The translations under genes were made by a program, and so were the position numbers. The notes beneath the pieces are model-generated. The model did no database searches. It was not told where the DNA came from and was given only the letters and a program-made list of their open reading frames with translations. DNA of 8,119 bases from Chloroflexota bacterium (lineage in GTDB: Bacteria > Chloroflexota > Anaerolineae > Anaerolineales > Anaerolineaceae): NCBI GenBank assembly GCA_012797215.1, contig JAAZPN010000282.1, forward strand, positions 1-8,119. The letters run 5' to 3'. Below, piece by piece: positions 4,874 through 8,119 of the stretch (the stretch's first letter is position 1; every line of letters begins with the position of its first letter).

Positions 4874-7780
4874 TTACACGCACTCGCGCTGGTGCTGCGC
4901 TGCCACGTACTTATGCAGATACTGGCCGGTATAAGACTCAGCGTTCAGGCAGACTTCTTCCGGGACGCCTTCCGCCACCAGGTAGCCGCCGCGGTCACCG
5001 CCTTCCGGTCCCAGGTCGATGACCCAATCCGCAACCTTGATGATATCCAGGTTGTGCTCAATCACCACGACGGTATTGCCGGAATTGACCAGAGATTGGA
5101 GCACCTCGATGAGCTTATGCACATCCGCGGCATGCAGCCCGACCGAGGGCTCGTCCAGGACGTACAGCGTCCTGCCGGTAGCGCGGCGGGAAAGCTCTTT
5201 GGAGAGCTTGACGCGCTGGGCTTCGCCACCGGAGAGCGTGGTGGCAGGCTGGCCGAGGCGCACATAGCCCAACCCAACCGCCTGCAGCGTTTCCAGCCGG
5301 CGCTGAATGCGGGGGAAAGCGCTGAATAGTTCCATGGCAGTTTCGACGGTGAGGTCAAGCACGTCCGCGATGCTCTTGTCCTTAAAGCGCACCTGCAGCG
5401 TTTCGTGATTGTAGCGTTTGCCCCGACAGACTTCGCAGGGAACATATACATCAGGCAAAAACTGCATTTCGATTTTCAGCTCGCCCTGCCCCTGGCAGGC
5501 TTCGCAGCGCCCGCCTTTGACGTTGAATGAGAAGCGCCCCTTGCCATAACCGCGGATCTTCGCGTCTGGCAGGCTGGTAAATAGGTCGCGAATATCGTCA
5601 AACATGCCAGTGTAGGTGGCCGGGTTCGAGCGCGGAGTGCGTCCGATGGGGGTCTGGTCGATGTTAATCACCTTATCGAGGTGTTGGATGCCTTCGATGC
5701 GCTCGTGCGCGCCGGGCTGCGTGTGGGCGTTCATCAGCTGGCGGGCGAGGGTGTTGTAAAGCACATCCACCAGCAAGGTGGACTTCCCTGAGCCGGATAC
5801 GCCGGTGATGCACACGAATTTACCCAGCGGGATATTCACGCTCAGGTTCTTGAGGTTATTTTCCGTGGCGCCCACCACGCGCAAAAACTGTCCGTTGCCC
5901 TGCCGGCGCTGCTCGGGCAGAGGCACCCTTTTGCGGCCAGAAAGATAGGCGCCGGTGAGGCTTTCTGGGACCGCCATGATTTGCTCGGGAGTGCCTTCCG
6001 CGACGATTTCGCCGCCGTGTTCTCCCGCGCCGGGTCCCAGGTCAATCACCCAATCCGCGCTGCGGATAGTTTCATCATCGTGCTCCACCACCAAAACGGT
6101 ATTGCCCATGTCGCGCAGTCCTTCCAGCGTATCCAGCAAGCGGCGGTTATCGCGCGGGTGCAGGCCAATGGAGGGTTCGTCCAGAACGTAAAGCACGCCC
6201 ATCAGTTTGGAACCCACCTGGGTTGCCAGGCGGATGCGCTGGGCTTCGCCGCCAGAAAGAGTGCTCGCGCTGCGTTCAAGCGTCAGGTAGTCCAGGCCGA
6301 CATCAACCAGAAACCCGAGGCGCGCGTTAATTTCGCGCAGGATGCGTTCGGCAATGGCTTTCTGCCGGGAGTTGAGCGGGGAATCCCCGCCGGAAGACAA
6401 CGTTTTCACCCATTCAAGCGTTCGATTTACCGGCCAGCCGGTCACATCGATAATATTCGCGTCCTCGACTAACACCGCCAGGGCTTCTTTTCGCAGGCGT
6501 TTGCCTTCACAAGTCGGGCACAGCTTAACGCCCATAAACTCAGAGATGCGCATTCGGATATAGTCTGATTGCGTTTCGCGATAGCGGCGCTCAAGATTGC
6601 CAATAACACCTTCAAACGAGGTGCTGAACGAAGATTTGCGACCATTCCTGCCAATGAACTCCACCCGGATTTCATGACCGTTGGTGCCGTATAAAATCAT
6701 GTGGAGGTCGTCCTCGGAAAGCTGACTGACAGGCGCGTCCAGGCTGAACTGCCGTTCTCTGGCTACCGCTTCAATCATCTGCCAGTAATAACCGCCTTCC
6801 TCACGTGGGCCGGACCATTCCAGCGCCGCGATAGCGCCTTCCCGCAGCGAAAGCGTTTTATCCGGGATGAGCAGCTGGGGGTCAATTTCCTCGCGCGTGC
6901 CAAGCCCCTGGCAGGTAGGGCAGGCGCCGTGCGGTGTATTAAACGAGAAAGTGCGCGGTTCAATTTCAATCAGAATGGAGCCATGTTCCGGACAGGCGAG
7001 ATTTTCTGAAAATTGCGTGTCCTCTGGTGGTTCCGCGCTCAAATTCTGAATAGTCACATACCCTTCGCCAAAGCGCAGGGCGGTTTCAATCGAGTCTGTC
7101 AGGCGCGAGCGCATCGCCAGCGCGTCCTCGTCGCTTTCCGGCTTGCTGATGACCAGGCGGTCCACCACTGCTTCGATTGTGTGCTTCTTGTAGCGGTCCA
7201 GCTGAATAGTGTCATCCAGCGAATATACTTCACCGTCCACGCGAGCGCGGACAAAACCAGATTTGTTGATTTCTTCCAGGACTGCCTGATAGGTACCTTT
7301 GCGTTCGCGCACCACTGGCGCGAGAATGAGCAAGCGGCTGCCATCCGGCATTGCCAGGATGGTATCCACAATTTCCTGGGCGGACTGGCGCTGCACGGGG
7401 CGGCCGCAGACCGGGCAGTGAGGAATTCCAACGCGAGCGAATAGAAGCCGCATATAGTCATAAATCTCGGTGACAGTTCCGACGGTTGACCGCGGATTGT
7501 GCGAGGTGCCTTTTTGGTCGATGGAAACGGCGGGAGAGAGCCCTTCGATGGCGTCCACGTCGGGCTTGTCCATCTGCCCGAGGAATTGCCGGGCGTAGGC
7601 AGAAAGGGATTCCACGTAGCGGCGCTGACCCTCAGCGAAAATCGTATCGAATGCCAACGAGGATTTTCCGGAGCCCGAAAGTCCGGTCAGGACGACCAGT
7701 TTATCCCGCGGGATTTCCACGGTGATGTTCTTGAGGTTGTGTTCGCGCGCGCCTATGACGCGCAGGTTTTCTGATGGCAT
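4874..7780 (-). CDS. uvrA: Excinuclease ABC subunit A (UvrA)
   Basis: This is a 968-residue, complete UvrA, slightly longer than E. coli UvrA (940). UvrA is the damage-recognition ATPase of nucleotide excision repair; it works as a dimer with UvrB and loads it on lesions. First ATPase: Walker A GLSGSGKS (33-40), signature LSGGEAQR (508-515), Walker B YVLDEPS (531-537), His567. Second ATPase: Walker A GVSGSGKS (660-667), signature LSGGEAQR (849-856), Walker B YVLDEPS (873-879), His909. Zinc-binding sites are C263/H266/C287/C290 in the first half and C759/C762/C782/C785 in the second, with further Cys pairs at 122/125 and 421/424. Start ATG 7780 has GGAG at 7790-7793, 9 nt upstream. The last ten or so residues look non-conserved. 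Neither uvrB nor uvrC is adjacent. The gene and its promoter lie between two direct copies of an intergenic repeat. Confidence 0.98.
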   Translation of the reverse strand: MPSENLRVIGAREHNLKNITVEIPRDKLVVLTGLSGSGKSSLAFDTIFAEGQRRYVESLSAYARQFLGQMDKPDVDAIEGLSPAVSIDQKGTSHNPRSTVGTVTEIYDYMRLLFARVGIPHCPVCGRPVQRQSAQEIVDTILAMPDGSRLLILAPVVRERKGTYQAVLEEINKSGFVRARVDGEVYSLDDTIQLDRYKKHTIEAVVDRLVISKPESDEDALAMRSRLTDSIETALRFGEGYVTIQNLSAEPPEDTQFSENLACPEHGSILIEIEPRTFSFNTPHGACPTCQGLGTREEIDPQLLIPDKTLSLREGAIAALEWSGPREEGGYYWQMIEAVARERQFSLDAPVSQLSEDDLHMILYGTNGHEIRVEFIGRNGRKSSFSTSFEGVIGNLERRYRETQSDYIRMRISEFMGVKLCPTCEGKRLRKEALAVLVEDANIIDVTGWPVNRTLEWVKTLSSGGDSPLNSRQKAIAERILREINARLGFLVDVGLDYLTLERSASTLSGGEAQRIRLATQVGSKLMGVLYVLDEPSIGLHPRDNRRLLDTLEGLRDMGNTVLVVEHDDETIRSADWVIDLGPGAGEHGGEIVAEGTPEQIMAVPESLTGAYLSGRKRVPLPEQRRQGNGQFLRVVGATENNLKNLSVNIPLGKFVCITGVSGSGKSTLLVDVLYNTLARQLMNAHTQPGAHERIEGIQHLDKVINIDQTPIGRTPRSNPATYTGMFDDIRDLFTSLPDAKIRGYGKGRFSFNVKGGRCEACQGQGELKIEMQFLPDVYVPCEVCRGKRYNHETLQVRFKDKSIADVLDLTVETAMELFSAFPRIQRRLETLQAVGLGYVRLGQPATTLSGGEAQRVKLSKELSRRATGRTLYVLDEPSVGLHAADVHKLIEVLQSLVNSGNTVVVIEHNLDIIKVADWVIDLGPEGGDRGGYLVAEGVPEEVCLNAESYTGQYLHKYVAAQHQRECV

Positions 7781-7801
7781 AGCTCCACACTCCGGCCGAT
7801 A

Positions 7802-7832
7802 ATTATACCATTTGTTCTATATTACGACGCAA
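7802..7832 (-). promoter_or_regulatory. Probable uvrA promoter
   Basis: Minus strand: a perfect -10 box TATAAT (7802-7807) with a weak -35 candidate TTGCGT (7827-7832) at a long 19-bp spacing. Start near 7795 would give a leader of about 15 nt that still contains the GGAG ribosome site. No convincing LexA operator is visible, so SOS control cannot be claimed. Confidence 0.55.
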
Positions 7833-7930
7833 TTAATAAGTATACCCTCGATGGAGAGGCGTTGGGATGTGGTGGAGTGCAGAACAATGAAAAGGAGACG
7901 GTGAAACCAGTCTATCGACAAATTTTTTTA

Positions 7931-8095
7931 TATGGAGGTAGGTTAAGAGGGAGATCGCTTCGTGCCTCGCGATGACGAATGGATTGTCAGGCTGAACCGC
8001 AGGCGAAGCATCTTGTATTCTTGAACTAAGATCCTTCGCTGCGCTCAGGATGACAGAAAAGCACGCTCGCTGGTGAGGACACCAGCGAGAACAAG
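7931..8095. repeat. Composite intergenic repeat, complete 165-bp unit
   Basis: The unit begins TATGGAGGTAGGTTAAGAGG (7931-7950), and the same 24 bases recur at 8096-8119, giving a period of exactly 165 bp. In order it contains a GAGATCGCTTCG...CTCGCGATGACG island (7951-7977), a CTGAACCGCAGGCGAAGC island (7992-8009), a GATCCTTCGCTGCGCTCAGG island (8030-8049) and a perfect hairpin (8066-8089). It is homologous to 4703-4824. The preceding stretch 7833-7930 holds no gene or motif I can support. Confidence 0.8.
8066..8089. repeat. Perfect 10-bp hairpin within the composite repeat
   Basis: CTCGCTGGTG (8066-8075) pairs completely with CACCAGCGAG (8080-8089) around an AGGA tetraloop. No U tract follows on either strand, so a simple intrinsic terminator is unlikely. 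Confidence 0.8.
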
Positions 8096-8119
8096 TATGG
8101 AGGTAGGTTAAGAGGGAGA
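8096..8119. repeat. Start of a second 165-bp repeat unit, cut by the window edge
   Basis: These 24 bases are identical to 7931-7954, the first 24 bases of the preceding unit. This shows that the repeat is tandem at this locus, or at least begins again. How far it continues is not visible. Confidence 0.75.

Noticed and set aside
4840..5022. A plus-strand frame starting in the repeat region
   Set aside because: It runs from repeat sequence into antisense uvrA and has no coding signal.
5981..6472. Plus-strand frames within uvrA
   Set aside because: They lie inside a fully conserved uvrA frame and show no motif of their own.
7795..7832. A GAAC-containing stretch near the uvrA promoter as a LexA box
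   Set aside because: GAACAAATGGTA lacks the mirrored half GTTC, so it does not form the palindromic operator expected for LexA.
7851..7904. A 17-codon frame starting ATG 7851
   Set aside because: It has no supported ribosome site or promoter and its composition is not persuasive.
7915..7932. A terminator at the T-rich stretch after 7920
   Set aside because: No stable hairpin precedes the T run on the plus strand.

Overview
The window looks like a piece of a Chloroflexota genome, most plausibly Anaerolineae. This is an inference from gene content: a membrane-anchored LysM protein with long Thr/Pro (TPTPT) linkers, a DUF1622 membrane protein, and bacterial-type promoters and Shine-Dalgarno sites. 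No rRNA or other phylogenetic marker is present, so the assignment is moderate at best. No tRNA, CRISPR array or transposase is visible.

Layout, left to right. (1) 1-1896, minus strand: a two-gene carbamoyltransferase operon. An ATCase-like transcarbamylase (760-1713) comes first, followed 42 nt later by a YgeW-like transcarbamylase (717 to the window edge, C-terminus cut off). A well-formed sigma70-type promoter (TTGCCA, 17 bp, TATAAT) lies at 1868-1896, with a leader of about 148 nt. Both proteins keep the carbamoyl-phosphate signature STRTR. The ATCase-like protein has lost several residues that bind aspartate in classical ATCase, so its second substrate is probably not aspartate. Together they suggest breakdown or synthesis of a ureido compound rather than housekeeping pyrimidine or arginine synthesis. 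(2) 1972-3625, plus strand: a divergent operon of a Gfo/Idh/MocA-type NAD(P) oxidoreductase and a DUF1622 membrane protein. (3) 3668-3697: a strong bidirectional terminator between convergent genes. (4) 3718-4521, minus strand: a LysM-repeat cell-surface protein with its own promoter. (5) 4522-4873: a gene-free stretch packed with repeats, namely 22-bp tandem units carrying CTCAGGATGAC, a hairpin element, and one copy of a composite repeat of about 122 bp. (6) 4874-7832, minus strand: uvrA, complete, with its promoter. (7) 7833-8119: no gene; 7833-7930 holds nothing I can identify, and 7931-8119 holds a complete 165-bp copy of the composite repeat plus the first 24 bases of a next copy, cut by the window edge.

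The most unusual feature is the non-coding repeat system flanking uvrA. Its unit is built from several small imperfect palindromes, two of which share one architecture, and it occurs in the same orientation on both sides of uvrA. The second item is the pair of non-canonical carbamoyltransferases.
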